A DNA stretch of 37,504 nucleotides from Nocardioides bruguierae (lineage in GTDB: Bacteria > Actinomycetota > Actinomycetes > Propionibacteriales > Nocardioidaceae). Shown here piece after piece: positions 8,137-19,907 of the stretch (the stretch's first letter is position 1; every line of letters starts with the position of its first letter). The stretch lies in NCBI RefSeq assembly GCF_023656415.1, contig NZ_JAMOIL010000035.1:1-37504 (forward strand), in the 5' to 3' direction. Under the pieces are notes generated by a model. That model was given only the letters and a program-made list of their open reading frames with translations. It was not told where the DNA came from and made no database searches. The translations under genes and the position numbers were made by a program.

Positions 8137-9015
8137 GTGATCACCTACCGCCACCACGTGGTCTCCCTCGTGGCCGTGTTCCTCGCGCTCGCCGTGGGCG
8201 TGGTGCTCGGCGGAGGACCCCTCGCGGAACGCACCCTCGAGGCCACCGACGACACACCGTCCACCTCGGCCTCGGAGGAGCGGGCGCTCGAGCAGGCGGC
8301 CTACGGCGACGCCTTCGCCGAGGCCGCGGCCCAGCGGCTCGTGGGCAACCGGCTCGACGGACGCACCGTCGCCGTGGTCACCACGCCGGGCGTCGACGAG
8401 GGCCTGGTCACCGCCGTCACCGCCGACGTCACCGACCGGGGCGGCGAGGTCACGGCCCGCTTTGACCTGCTGGAGACCCTCGTCGACGGCGGCTCCACCT
8501 CGCTGGTGGACACCCTGGGCACCCAGCTGGTCACCGAGCTCGACGCGGGCACGGTGGACCGGGGCGCCTCGAGCTACGTGCGCCTCGGACAGCTGCTGGG
8601 TCTCGCGGTCGGCACGACGAACGCCGGTGGCGTGGCCGCCGACCTGGACACCAGCACGATCCGTGACAGCCTCGCCGGCGCCGACCTGGCGACCAGCAGC
8701 GACGACGAGGCGGACCGGGCGGGCCTCGTCCTGGTGCTCCTCGGTGACGACACCGACCCCGACGTCCTCGCCGCCATCGCCTCCGGCGTCTCCGCGATCG
8801 CCGGGGGAGTGGTGGTCGCCGGCAGCACCTCCTCGGCCCGGGGCGGCACGCTGGCCGGGGTGCGGGAGTCCTCCGCGGCCGACACCCTGCTGACCGTTGA
8901 CGGCGTCCAGCGCCCCCTCGGGCGGATCACGGCGTTGGTGGCCCTCACGGTGGCCGACGAGGGGCAGACGGGCGCCTACGGCCCCGACGGCGACGGGCCC
9001 GTCCCGCTCGGCTGA
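8137..9015 (+). CDS. steB: SteB/MctB family protein (copper transporter-annotated)
   Basis: A 292-residue Rv1698 family protein. It begins MITYRHHVVSLVAVFLALAV, an uncleaved signal-anchor type membrane helix at about residues 8-28, followed by an extracytoplasmic helical and alpha/beta domain. The M. tuberculosis homologue was named MctB for a role in copper tolerance; the Corynebacterium homologue SteB acts with SteA in cell separation. Databases therefore often call this family copper transporter. The start is the GTG at 8137, which opens directly on the conserved MI(S/T)(L/Y)R motif; the frame is open upstream into the tandem repeats, but that part looks non-coding. Its pairing with steA favours the division role. 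Confidence 0.85.
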   Translation: MITYRHHVVSLVAVFLALAVGVVLGGGPLAERTLEATDDTPSTSASEERALEQAAYGDAFAEAAAQRLVGNRLDGRTVAVVTTPGVDEGLVTAVTADVTDRGGEVTARFDLLETLVDGGSTSLVDTLGTQLVTELDAGTVDRGASSYVRLGQLLGLAVGTTNAGGVAADLDTSTIRDSLAGADLATSSDDEADRAGLVLVLLGDDTDPDVLAAIASGVSAIAGGVVVAGSTSSARGGTLAGVRESSAADTLLTVDGVQRPLGRITALVALTVADEGQTGAYGPDGDGPVPLG

Positions 9016-9127
9016 CGGGCCGTACGAGCCCCGCGCCAGGGGGCGGACGCGGTCGCGCCGAGGCACCCACAGGGGTGACACGCCGCCGATCGTGTCGCGG
9101 GTTTCCGCGCTGGGGCCCTTCGGGACG

Positions 9128-9133
9128 TAGGAT
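9128..9133 (+). promoter_or_regulatory. -10 element for leaderless pyrG
   Basis: TAGGAT ends 8 nt before the pyrG GTG start at 9142, so a transcript would begin at the start codon. pyrG thus has its own promoter in addition to any read-through from steB. Confidence 0.5.
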
Positions 9134-9141
9134 GGAGTTCC

Positions 9142-10845
<1,704 letters not shown>

Positions 10846-10871
10846 CGGCCGCACCCGGCTCCTCACGCACC

Positions 10872-10909
10872 GACGCCCCCGGCACCTCCTGCGAGGTCCC
10901 GGGGGCGTC
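10872..10909. terminator. Hairpin between convergent pyrG and pepN
   Basis: GACGCCCCCGG (10872-10882) and CCGGGGGCGTC (10899-10909) are perfect inverted repeats. Inside them ACCTC and GAGGT pair around a CTGC loop, giving a 16-bp stem with one C/C mismatch. No T-tract follows on either strand. It lies where both transcripts must end. Confidence 0.7.
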
Positions 10910-10938
10910 CTGCGTCGCGAGCCGGTGCCGGCGGCCGC

Positions 10939-13434
<2,496 letters not shown>

Positions 13435-13474
13435 GTGCTGCTCCTGCGGGGTGGTCGGGCTGAGACTCCTCCTC

Positions 13475-13484
13475 ACGCTAGCGT
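13475..13484. promoter_or_regulatory. Palindromic -10 element serving divergent pepN and NUDIX genes
   Basis: ACGCTAGCGT is a perfect 10-bp palindrome, so it reads TAGCGT on both strands. On the plus strand it ends 7 nt before the NUDIX ATG (leaderless). On the minus strand it would start pepN transcription about 35 nt before its ATG, leaving room for the AGGAG site. Confidence 0.5.
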
Positions 13485-13491
13485 CGGACCC

Positions 13492-14094
13492 ATGCCGTCC
13501 GCAGACGCCTCCCAGCCCGCCCTCGCCGACGCCGCTGCGTCCTGGCCGGTGACCGGCAGCGGTGACCTGCACCGGGACGGCTGGGTGGTGGCCCTGCGCG
13601 CCGACCAGGTGCAGCGGCCCGGCCACCCCGAGGAGGAGCCGTTCCGGCGGATCGTGATGGAGCACCCCGGTGCCGCCGTCGTGCTCGCCCTCGACGAGCA
13701 GGACCGGGTGCTGGTGCTGTGGCAGTACCGGCACGCCGTGGGCCAGGTGCTCGTCGAGATCCCCGCGGGGCTGCTCGACCAGGGCGGGGAGACCCCCGAG
13801 CAGGTCGCGCGGCGCGAGCTGGTGGAGGAGACCGGGTGGGAGGCCTCGTCCTGGACCCACCTGGTGACGACCTGGCCCTCGCCCGGGATCTCCGCCGAGC
13901 GCGCGCACCTGTTCCTCGCGCGCGACCTGCGCGAGGTCGGACGCCAGGGCTTCGTGCCCGAGCACGAGGAGGCCGAGGCCGTGACCGGCTGGGTGCCGTT
14001 CGAGGAGCTGCACGCCGCGGTGCTCGACGGCCGCGTGCAGGACGCCCCCGTGATCATCGCCGTGCTGGCCGCCCGGGCCCGCGGCCTGGCCTGA
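13492..14094 (+). CDS. NUDIX hydrolase (ADP-ribose pyrophosphatase-like)
   Basis: A 200-residue NUDIX enzyme. The Nudix box is recognisable as GETPEQVARRELVEETGW (E-x7-RE-U-x-EE-x-G-U), with the leading glycine of GLLDQGG displaced by one residue. The IPAGLLD entry and the proline-bearing WPSPGIS segment about 16 residues after the box are typical of ADP-ribose pyrophosphatases, and the syntenic Rv1700 is described as one. It probably hydrolyses ADP-ribose to AMP and ribose-5-phosphate. The ATG at 13492 lies 7 nt after a TAGCGT -10 hexamer, so it is likely leaderless; the longer open frame upstream is the complement of pepN. xerD follows 49 nt later. Substrate is inferred. Confidence 0.88.
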   Translation: MPSADASQPALADAAASWPVTGSGDLHRDGWVVALRADQVQRPGHPEEEPFRRIVMEHPGAAVVLALDEQDRVLVLWQYRHAVGQVLVEIPAGLLDQGGETPEQVARRELVEETGWEASSWTHLVTTWPSPGISAERAHLFLARDLREVGRQGFVPEHEEAEAVTGWVPFEELHAAVLDGRVQDAPVIIAVLAARARGLA

Positions 14095-14131
14095 CCCGGC
14101 GGGGGAGCGGCCCGACGTCGGTCGTGGGGGC

Positions 14132-14137
14132 TACCCT
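14132..14137 (+). promoter_or_regulatory. -10 element for leaderless xerD
   Basis: TACCCT ends 6 nt before the xerD GTG start at 14144. There is no Shine-Dalgarno sequence upstream of that GTG, which supports a leaderless start. Confidence 0.45.
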
Positions 14138-14143
14138 GCCGCC

Positions 14144-15133
14144 GTGACCGTGACCCACGCCTCGACGTCCGCCGGTGCCGCCGGTGGCAGTGGCGGTGAT
14201 GGTGGTGCCGGCGGGTCCGTGGAGCGCGCGGTGCGCACCTACCTCGACCACCTGGCCGTCGAGCGCGGGCTCTCGCCGAACACGCTGGCCTCCTACCGGC
14301 GCGACCTGCGGCGCTACCTCGGCTACCTCGACGGTGCGGGCGTCGCCTCGCTCGCGGACGTCGGCGAGCAGACCGTGGCCGGCTTCCTCGCGCACCTGCG
14401 GGCCGGTGACGACACGCACCCGCCGCTGGGGCCCAGCTCCGCGGCGCGGGCGGTGGTGGCCGTGCGCGGCTTCCACAAGTTCACCGTGGCCGACGGCCTG
14501 GCGGAGGTCGACCCCGCGGCCGCGGTCCGGCCGCCCCAGCCGTCCAAGCGCCTGCCCAAGGCCCTGCCGTTCTCCGACGTCGAGGCGATCCTCGAGGCCG
14601 CCGGCGCGCCCGGCACCCCGCTGGCGCTGCGCGACCGGGCGCTGCTGGAGGTGCTCTACGGCACCGGCGCCCGGATCTCCGAGGCCGTCGGGCTCGACGT
14701 CGACGACCTGGACACCGTCGACCGCACCGTCCTGCTCTCCGGCAAGGGCGGCAAGCAGCGACTCGTGCCGGTCGGCTCCTACGCGCTCAGCGCCGTGCAG
14801 GAGTACCTGGTGCGTGCCCGGCCCGGCCTGGTCGGGTCGACGACGCCGGGCGGCGCGCTGTTCCTCAACTCCCGCGGCGGTCGGCTCTCGCGGCAGTCGG
14901 CGTGGACGGTGCTCACCCGGGCCGCCGAGCGTGCCGGCGTCACCCGAGACGTCTCGCCGCACACGCTGCGCCACTCGTTCGCCACCCACATGCTCGACGG
15001 CGGTGCCGACGTGCGCGTCGTCCAGGAGCTGCTGGGGCACGCCTCGGTGACCACCACGCAGGTGTACACGCTCGTCACGGTCGACAACCTGCGCGAGGTC
15101 TTCGCCACCGCGCACCCGCGCGCCCGCGGCTGA
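14144..15133 (+). CDS. xerD: Site-specific tyrosine recombinase XerD
   Basis: A 329-residue tyrosine recombinase that, with XerC, resolves chromosome dimers at dif. The catalytic set is complete: R177 (GTGARISEA), K201 (LSGKGGK), H273 and R276 (SPHTLRHSF), H299 (LLGHAS) and Y308 (TTTQVYT). The N-terminal SAM-like core-binding domain (about residues 26-125) follows a flexible Gly/Ser/Ala stretch of ~20 residues not usual in XerD. If translation began at a later codon this stretch would be absent, but the leaderless promoter fits the GTG at 14144. Synteny (Rv1701) and the full-length catalytic domain support XerD rather than a phage integrase. Confidence 0.93.
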   Translation: MTVTHASTSAGAAGGSGGDGGAGGSVERAVRTYLDHLAVERGLSPNTLASYRRDLRRYLGYLDGAGVASLADVGEQTVAGFLAHLRAGDDTHPPLGPSSAARAVVAVRGFHKFTVADGLAEVDPAAAVRPPQPSKRLPKALPFSDVEAILEAAGAPGTPLALRDRALLEVLYGTGARISEAVGLDVDDLDTVDRTVLLSGKGGKQRLVPVGSYALSAVQEYLVRARPGLVGSTTPGGALFLNSRGGRLSRQSAWTVLTRAAERAGVTRDVSPHTLRHSFATHMLDGGADVRVVQELLGHASVTTTQVYTLVTVDNLREVFATAHPRARG

Positions 15134-15145
15134 GCACCGCGCCCG

Positions 15146-15229
15146 GTGCAGGTCGGGCAGTGCTGGTCGGGCAGTGCTGGTCGGGCGGTGCTGGTCGGGC
15201 GGTGCTGGTCGGGTGGTGCTGGTCGGGCG
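15146..15229. repeat. Six tandem 14-bp repeats downstream of xerD
   Basis: The unit GTGCTGGTCGGGCG occurs six times without gaps from 15146 to 15229, with substitutions at three positions (first copy GTGCAGG; 14th base A or G; one T for C). It fills most of the xerD-helicase gap (15134-15272). Without spacers it is not a CRISPR array. No hairpin or ORF explains it. Confidence 0.9.
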
Positions 15230-15272
15230 GGGATGAGGGCGCTGTCGGCGGCGACCGGGATACTGGGCCGCG

Positions 15273-17906
15273 ATGTCTGAGACTGCGAGCACGCCCTCCT
15301 TCGACGCGCGCGACTGGCCCCCCGCGGGCTCCGACCCCGACCTGGTCGCCGACGCGGTCACGGCCTACGCCGCCTCGCGCGGCCTGGAGCTGTACCCGCA
15401 CCAGGAGGAGGCGGTGCTGGAGCTGCTCGCCGGCTCGAACGTGGTGCTGGCGACCCCGACCGGCTCGGGCAAGTCGCTGGTGGCCGTCGCCGCCCACGCC
15501 GCGGCGCTGGCCGACGACCGGGTGTCGTTCTACACCGCCCCCATCAAGGCGCTGGTGAGCGAGAAGTTCTTCGACCTGTGCCGGGTCTTCGGCGCCGACA
15601 ACGTCGGGATGCTCACCGGGGACGCGTCCGTCAACGCCGACGCCCCCATCATCTGCTGCACGGCCGAGGTGCTGGCCAACCTGGCGCTGCGCGAGGGACG
15701 GGCGGCCGACGTCGGGCTGGTCGTCATGGACGAGTTCCACTACTACGGCGAGCCCGACCGCGGCTGGGCCTGGCAGGTGCCCCTGCTGGAGCTGGTGGAC
15801 GCCCAGTTCCTGCTGATGTCGGCCACCCTGGGCGACACCCGCGACCTGCGCGCGGACCTCACCGAGCGCACGGGCCGCGAGACGACGCTGGTCGACCAGG
15901 CCGAGCGCCCGGTGCCGCTGACCTTCGACTGGTCGCTGGAGCCGCTGGCCGACACGCTGGAGGAGCTCGTCACCACCGGGCAGGCGCCGGTCTACGTCGT
16001 CCACTTCACCCAGGCCGCGGCCGCCGAGCACGCGACCTCGCTGCTGACCGTGCCGTGGGCCAAGGCCGCCCCGGAGCAGCGCGACGCGATCGGCGAGAAG
16101 CTGGCGGGCGTCCGCTTCGCAGCGGGCTTCGGCAAGACGCTGAACAAGCTGTTGCGCCGCGGCATCGGCGTGCACCACGCCGGGATGCTGCCGCGCTACC
16201 GCCGGCTCGTGGAGCAGCTCGCCCAGGCCGGTCTGCTGCGGGTCATCTGCGGCACCGACACCCTCGGCGTCGGGATCAACGTGCCCATCCGCACGGTGCT
16301 CTTCACCGGGCTGGCGAAGTTCGACGGCACCAAGATGCGCACGCTGCGCACCCGGGAGTTCCTGCAGATCGCCGGCCGGGCCGGTCGGGCCGGCTTCGAC
16401 ACCGCCGGGTCGGTGGTCGTCCAGGCGCCCGAGCACGTCATCGAGAACGAGAAGCAGAAGGCGAAGATCGCCGAGCGCGTGGCGGCGGGCAAGAAGAAGT
16501 CCAAGGCGCAGCTGAAGAAGCCGCCGGAGGGCACGGTGGTGTGGACCAAGGACACCTTCGACAAGCTCGTCGAGGGCCAGCCCGAGCCGCTGGTGCCGCG
16601 GATGAAGGTCGACAACGGCATGCTGCTCAACGTCCTCGCCCGCGAGGAGGACGCGGTGGCGGTGCTGCGGCGGCTGCTCACCGAGAACCACGAGGACCGG
16701 CGCCGTCAGCTCAAGCTCGCCCGCCGCGCCCTGCGGCTGGGCCGTTCCCTGGTGGAGTCGGGCGTCGTCGTCCGCCTCGAGGAGCCGGACGCCCACGGGC
16801 GCCGCTACGTCCTCGGCGTGGACCTGCCCGACGACTTCGCCCTCAACCAGCCGCTGGCGCACTTCGCGCTCGAGGCGCTGGAGGTGCTCGACCCGGAGAG
16901 CCCCGAGCACGCCCTGGACGTGGTCTCCGTGGTCGAGGCGGTGCTCGAGGCGCCCCGGCAGATCCTCCTCGCCCAGCAGTGGGCGGCCCGCGGCAAGGCC
17001 GTGGAGGAGATGAAGGCCGACGGCATGGAGTACGAGGACCGGATGGGGGCCCTGGAGGAGATCACCTGGCCCCAGCCGCTCGCCGAGCTGCTCGAGGCCA
17101 CCTACGAGATCTACCGCCGCCAGCACGCCTGGCTCTCGCCCGACCTGCTCGGGCCGAAGTCCGTGGTGCGCGACATGATCGAGCAGGGCATGGGCTTCAC
17201 CGACTTCGTGGCCCGCTACCAGCTCGCCCGGGGTGAGGGGCTGGTGCTGCGCTACCTCACCGACGCCTACCGGACGCTGCGCCAGACCGTCCCGGAGACC
17301 CACCGGGACGAGGAGCTGCACGGGCTGGTCGAGTGGCTGGGGGAGACGGTGCGCCAGACCGACTCCTCGCTGCTGGACGAGTGGGAGGCGCTCACCGACC
17401 CCGAGGGCGCCCTGCTCGTGCGCGGCGCCGAGCTGGCCGACCACGCCCCGCCGCCCCCGCCGCGTCCGCTCTCGGCACAGGGTCGGGCGTTCGAGGTCAT
17501 GGTCCGCAACGCCATGTGGAGCCGCGTCGCCGGCGTCGCCCGCGACGACCTGGACGCCCTCATGGCCGTCGAGCGGGCCGCCGCCGACCGGTTCGAGGAG
17601 CCGCGCGAGGTGGTGATGACCCGCTCCGCGTGGGACGAGGCGATCGAGGCCTACTACGACGAGCACGACGAGGTCCGCACCGACGGCGACGCGCGCAGCC
17701 CGCGGCTGCTCGAGACCACCGCACGCGCCGGCGTCGCGGTGGGCGCGGACCCGGACGGGCCCGAGGTGCGGCTCCTCGAGGTGCGCCAGACGCTGCACGA
17801 CCCGGAGGGCCACCACGACTGGGTGGTGGAGGCGCTCGCCGACCTGGACGCCACCGACGCCCTCGGCGAGCTGGTCATGCCGACCGTCGCCTTCCGGCGG
17901 CTCTGA
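15273..17906 (+). CDS. DEAD/DEAH-box helicase with DUF3516 (Ski2/Mtr4-like)
   Basis: An 877-residue superfamily 2 helicase. Walker A is TPTGSGKS (residues 61-68), the DEAD-type box is DEFH (153-156), motif III is LMSATLGDT, and motif VI is QIAGRAGRAG. A Lys-rich segment (IENEKQKAKIAERVAAGKKK) follows the helicase core, and the remaining ~470 residues are the helical DUF3516 region of actinobacterial Ski2-like helicases. RNA unwinding or decay is likely; the in vivo substrate is not known to me. ATG at 15273, with a possible -10 (GATACT, 15259-15264) 8 nt before it. A perfect 17-bp inverted repeat follows the stop. Family is confident. Confidence 0.9.
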   Translation: MSETASTPSFDARDWPPAGSDPDLVADAVTAYAASRGLELYPHQEEAVLELLAGSNVVLATPTGSGKSLVAVAAHAAALADDRVSFYTAPIKALVSEKFFDLCRVFGADNVGMLTGDASVNADAPIICCTAEVLANLALREGRAADVGLVVMDEFHYYGEPDRGWAWQVPLLELVDAQFLLMSATLGDTRDLRADLTERTGRETTLVDQAERPVPLTFDWSLEPLADTLEELVTTGQAPVYVVHFTQAAAAEHATSLLTVPWAKAAPEQRDAIGEKLAGVRFAAGFGKTLNKLLRRGIGVHHAGMLPRYRRLVEQLAQAGLLRVICGTDTLGVGINVPIRTVLFTGLAKFDGTKMRTLRTREFLQIAGRAGRAGFDTAGSVVVQAPEHVIENEKQKAKIAERVAAGKKKSKAQLKKPPEGTVVWTKDTFDKLVEGQPEPLVPRMKVDNGMLLNVLAREEDAVAVLRRLLTENHEDRRRQLKLARRALRLGRSLVESGVVVRLEEPDAHGRRYVLGVDLPDDFALNQPLAHFALEALEVLDPESPEHALDVVSVVEAVLEAPRQILLAQQWAARGKAVEEMKADGMEYEDRMGALEEITWPQPLAELLEATYEIYRRQHAWLSPDLLGPKSVVRDMIEQGMGFTDFVARYQLARGEGLVLRYLTDAYRTLRQTVPETHRDEELHGLVEWLGETVRQTDSSLLDEWEALTDPEGALLVRGAELADHAPPPPPRPLSAQGRAFEVMVRNAMWSRVAGVARDDLDALMAVERAAADRFEEPREVVMTRSAWDEAIEAYYDEHDEVRTDGDARSPRLLETTARAGVAVGADPDGPEVRLLEVRQTLHDPEGHHDWVVEALADLDATDALGELVMPTVAFRRL

Positions 17907-17921
17907 GTCCGGCCGGCCCGG

Positions 17922-17976
17922 GTTTGGTCACCAACCCGAGGTCCTCGGCCCCCGGAGACCGGGTTGGTGACCAAAC
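17922..17976. repeat. Perfect 17-bp inverted repeat after the helicase
   Basis: GTTTGGTCACCAACCCG (17922-17938) and its exact reverse complement (17960-17976) are separated by 21 nt. Each arm also contains the near-palindrome TTGGTCACCAA. It lies 16 nt after the helicase stop and 70 nt before the GNAT gene. It could act as a terminator hairpin, although no T-tract follows, or be one copy of a dispersed palindromic element. Confidence 0.85.
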
Positions 17977-18033
17977 GTGGACGCCCGACCGCCCGACCGC
18001 CCGACCGGATGCCGGGCCCGGTGCCGGGCCGCC

Positions 18034-18039
18034 TAGGCT
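18034..18039 (+). promoter_or_regulatory. -10 element for the leaderless GNAT gene
   Basis: TAGGCT ends 7 nt before the ATG at 18047. This spacing supports both a promoter separate from the helicase and the chosen start. Confidence 0.5.
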
Positions 18040-18046
18040 CGGCCGC

Positions 18047-18346
18047 ATGAGCGACGCAGTGACGGTGGAGCACCGTGCGGAGGAGTCCCGGTTCGTGGCG
18101 CTGGTCCAGGAGGGCGCGGACCCGGCGGAGGCCGGCGTCGCCGAGTACGAGCTCGACGGGGAGACCATGACGCTCACCCACACGGTCGTCGACCCGGCCT
18201 TCGGCGGCCGGGGCGTGGGCTCCGTGCTGGCGCAGGCCGCGTTCGGGCACGCCCGCGAGGCCGGGCTGAGCGTGGTGCCGCAGTGCTCGTTCATGGCCGG
18301 GTACGTGCGCAAGCACCCCGAGCTGGCGGACCTCGTCCGCGGCTGA
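18047..18346 (+). CDS. Small GNAT-like N-acetyltransferase (YjdJ type)
   Basis: A 99-residue protein of the short GNAT family. Beta strands around FVALVQEG and VAEYELDGETMTLTHTVVDP lead into the acetyl-CoA loop GGRGVGSVLAQAAFGHAREAG (R/QxxGxG/A equivalent). The C-terminal VPQCSFMAGYVRKHPEL segment is strongly typical of this family, with a conserved Cys and the YVRKHPE motif. Substrates of these minimal acetyltransferases are generally unknown. The ATG at 18047 is supported by the leaderless promoter. It is followed by 278 nt without a gene and then parA, so it appears monocistronic. Confidence 0.85.
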   Translation: MSDAVTVEHRAEESRFVALVQEGADPAEAGVAEYELDGETMTLTHTVVDPAFGGRGVGSVLAQAAFGHAREAGLSVVPQCSFMAGYVRKHPELADLVRG

Positions 18347-18502
18347 GCGGCAGCCGTCAAGGCCTGAGCCGGGTCGGCCACGACCCCGGCGACACGCCGG
18401 GCGCCGTCCACAGATTGCTCCACAGCCGGCCGCCGGCATGTGCACCTGAGCGCGCCCGGGTGCACAGCGCGGGCCGCCGTCCGGGGGAGAAGTCGCCACA
18501 TC

Positions 18503-18556
18503 TGGACGCGCCACACCGACCCTCCTACGCTCGCCGGGCGGTCGCCTTGTCGACAA
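18503..18556 (+). promoter_or_regulatory. Candidate parA promoter and downstream palindrome
   Basis: The 278-nt gap before parA (18347-18624) holds a plausible promoter: TGGACG (18503-18508), 17 nt, TACGCT (18526-18531). Transcription from about 18538 would give a leader of ~87 nt. The perfect palindrome TTGTCGACAA (18547-18556) lies just inside this leader and could bind a regulator. The rest of the gap shows no ORF or RNA. Confidence 0.35.
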
Positions 18557-18624
18557 TGGTGGGCAGAGACCGCCGCACGCTCTCGGGTGCGTGCGGGAGA
18601 CGATGAGAGAGAAGACGACCAGAC

Positions 18625-19503
18625 GTGAATGACGCCCTGCCCTTCGACGGCGACGACCCGGCAGACGTGGGCCCCACCGGCCGCCGGATGCCGGAGCTGC
18701 CGGAGCCGCCCGTGCTCACGGGCCACGGGCCGGCGCGGGTGGTCGCGATGTGCAACCAGAAGGGCGGGGTCGGCAAGACGACGACCACGATCAACCTGGG
18801 CGCCGCGCTGGCCGAGTACGGCCGCCGCGTCCTGCTGGTGGACTTCGACCCGCAGGGCTCGCTGTCGGTCGGCCTGGGGCTGAACCCGCACGAGATGGAC
18901 GCCACCGTCTACAACCTGTTGATGGAGCCGGACTGCACGGTCGACGAGGTCATCGTCCCCACCGGCGTCGACGGCATGGACCTCGTGCCCTCCAACATCG
19001 ACCTCTCCGCCGCCGAGGTGCAGCTGGTCGGCGAGGTGGCCCGCGAGCAGACGCTCGCCCGGGTGCTCGCCCCCGCGATGGCCACCTACGACGTCATCCT
19101 CATCGACTGCCAGCCCTCGCTGGGCCTGCTCACGATCAACGCCCTCACCGCCTCCGACGGCGTGCTGGTGCCGCTGGAGTGCGAGTACTTCGCGCTGCGC
19201 GGCGTGGCGCTGCTCAAGACGACCATCGACAAGGTCAAGCAGCGGCTCAACCCGAAGCTGCACGTCGACGGCGTGCTCGGCACGATGTACGACGGTCGCA
19301 CGCTGCACAGCCGCGAGGTGATGGAGCGGCTGGTGCAGGCCTGGGGCGACACGGTCTTCCACACCGTCATCCGCCGCACCGTGAAGTTCTCCGACTCCAC
19401 GGTGGCCGGCGAGCCGATCACCTCCTACGCGTCCTCGTCCACGGGCGCGGAGTCCTACCGCCAGCTCGCCCGGGAGGTGATCAGCCGGTGGCACGACGCG
19501 TGA
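18625..19503 (+). CDS. ParA/Soj-family ATPase next to scpAB
   Basis: A 292-residue ParA-type P-loop ATPase. After a ~35-residue N-terminal extension comes the deviant Walker A KGGVGKT (residues 46-52 with both lysines), then LLVDFDPQG and ILIDCQPSLG. It lacks an HTH domain. It is not next to a parB gene; instead it precedes a small ribbon-helix-helix-like protein and scpA-scpB, as Rv1708 precedes scpA in M. tuberculosis. It is therefore probably an auxiliary ParA acting with condensin or with the small partner rather than the main chromosome-partition ParA. GTG at 18625; no strong ribosome-binding site is visible (GAGAGAAG is 11 nt away). The next gene starts inside its 3' end. Confidence 0.88.
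   Translation: MNDALPFDGDDPADVGPTGRRMPELPEPPVLTGHGPARVVAMCNQKGGVGKTTTTINLGAALAEYGRRVLLVDFDPQGSLSVGLGLNPHEMDATVYNLLMEPDCTVDEVIVPTGVDGMDLVPSNIDLSAAEVQLVGEVAREQTLARVLAPAMATYDVILIDCQPSLGLLTINALTASDGVLVPLECEYFALRGVALLKTTIDKVKQRLNPKLHVDGVLGTMYDGRTLHSREVMERLVQAWGDTVFHTVIRRTVKFSDSTVAGEPITSYASSSTGAESYRQLAREVISRWHDA
19473..19482 (+). promoter_or_regulatory. Near-perfect ribosome-binding site inside the parA 3' end
   Basis: GGAGGTGATC is fully complementary to the 3' end of 16S rRNA and ends 5 nt before the GTG at 19488. It decides the start of the small downstream gene, which therefore overlaps parA by 16 nt. Confidence 0.6.
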
Positions 19504-19907
19504 GCATGCCCACCGCCGACGACCTCTTCCGCCCCACCGCCGACGGCGAGGCCCAGCGCGGCGAGCCGGGGGAGCAGGGCGTGGACGAGGCGGGGTCCCC
19601 GGCTCCGGCAGCACCGGTGCCCGCGGCACCGGCCCCCGCGGCACCGGCCGCTGCGGCGTCGGCTCCGGTCGCGGAGCCGCCCGCCGGCAAGCCCAGCGGC
19701 CGGGTGCGGCACGACGAGAAGATGACGGTCTACCTCTCCTCCGACGAGCTGCTGCGGATCGAGCAGGCCCGGCTGGCCCTGCGCGGGACGCCCGGCGCGC
19801 GGGTCGACCGTGGCCGCCTCGTGCGGGAGGCGCTGGCGCTGGTGCTGGCGGACTTCGAGGAGCAGGGCGAGGACAGCGCGCTCGTGCGCCGCCTGCGCCA
19901 GGAGTGA
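19488..19907 (+). CDS. Ribbon-helix-helix-like protein between parA and scpA
   Basis: A 139-residue protein. The first ~75 residues are low-complexity (Ala/Pro/Glu-rich, with repeated PAAPA) and probably disordered. The C-terminal ~60 residues read as one beta strand (EKMTVYLSS), a helix (DELLRIEQARLALR) and a second helix (DRGRLVREALALVLADFEEQ). That is the pattern of a ribbon-helix-helix DNA-binding fold, as in small ParG/Omega-type partners of ParA. The GTG at 19488 has a near-perfect ribosome-binding site; GTG 19500 or ATG 19506 are alternatives. It overlaps parA upstream and scpA downstream (GTGA). I know no name for it. The fold is my inference from the pattern, not a database hit. Confidence 0.7.
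   Translation: MARRVSMPTADDLFRPTADGEAQRGEPGEQGVDEAGSPAPAAPVPAAPAPAAPAAAASAPVAEPPAGKPSGRVRHDEKMTVYLSSDELLRIEQARLALRGTPGARVDRGRLVREALALVLADFEEQGEDSALVRRLRQE

Noticed and set aside
14144..15133. The xerD gene as a phage or ICE integrase
   Set aside because: It is syntenic with chromosomal xerD, has no arm-binding domain and is not next to xis or mobility genes.
15146..15229. CRISPR array
   Set aside because: The repeats are contiguous 14-mers with no spacers and no cas genes nearby.
15075..17816. 900-codon minus-strand frame opposite the helicase
   Set aside because: It is the complement of a gene with full helicase motifs; its translation is a His/Val/Gly-rich shadow.
18347..18624. parS-like centromere upstream of parA
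   Set aside because: No TGTTTCACGTGAAACA-like sequence is present; only a short TTGTCGACAA palindrome, which is not a parS.
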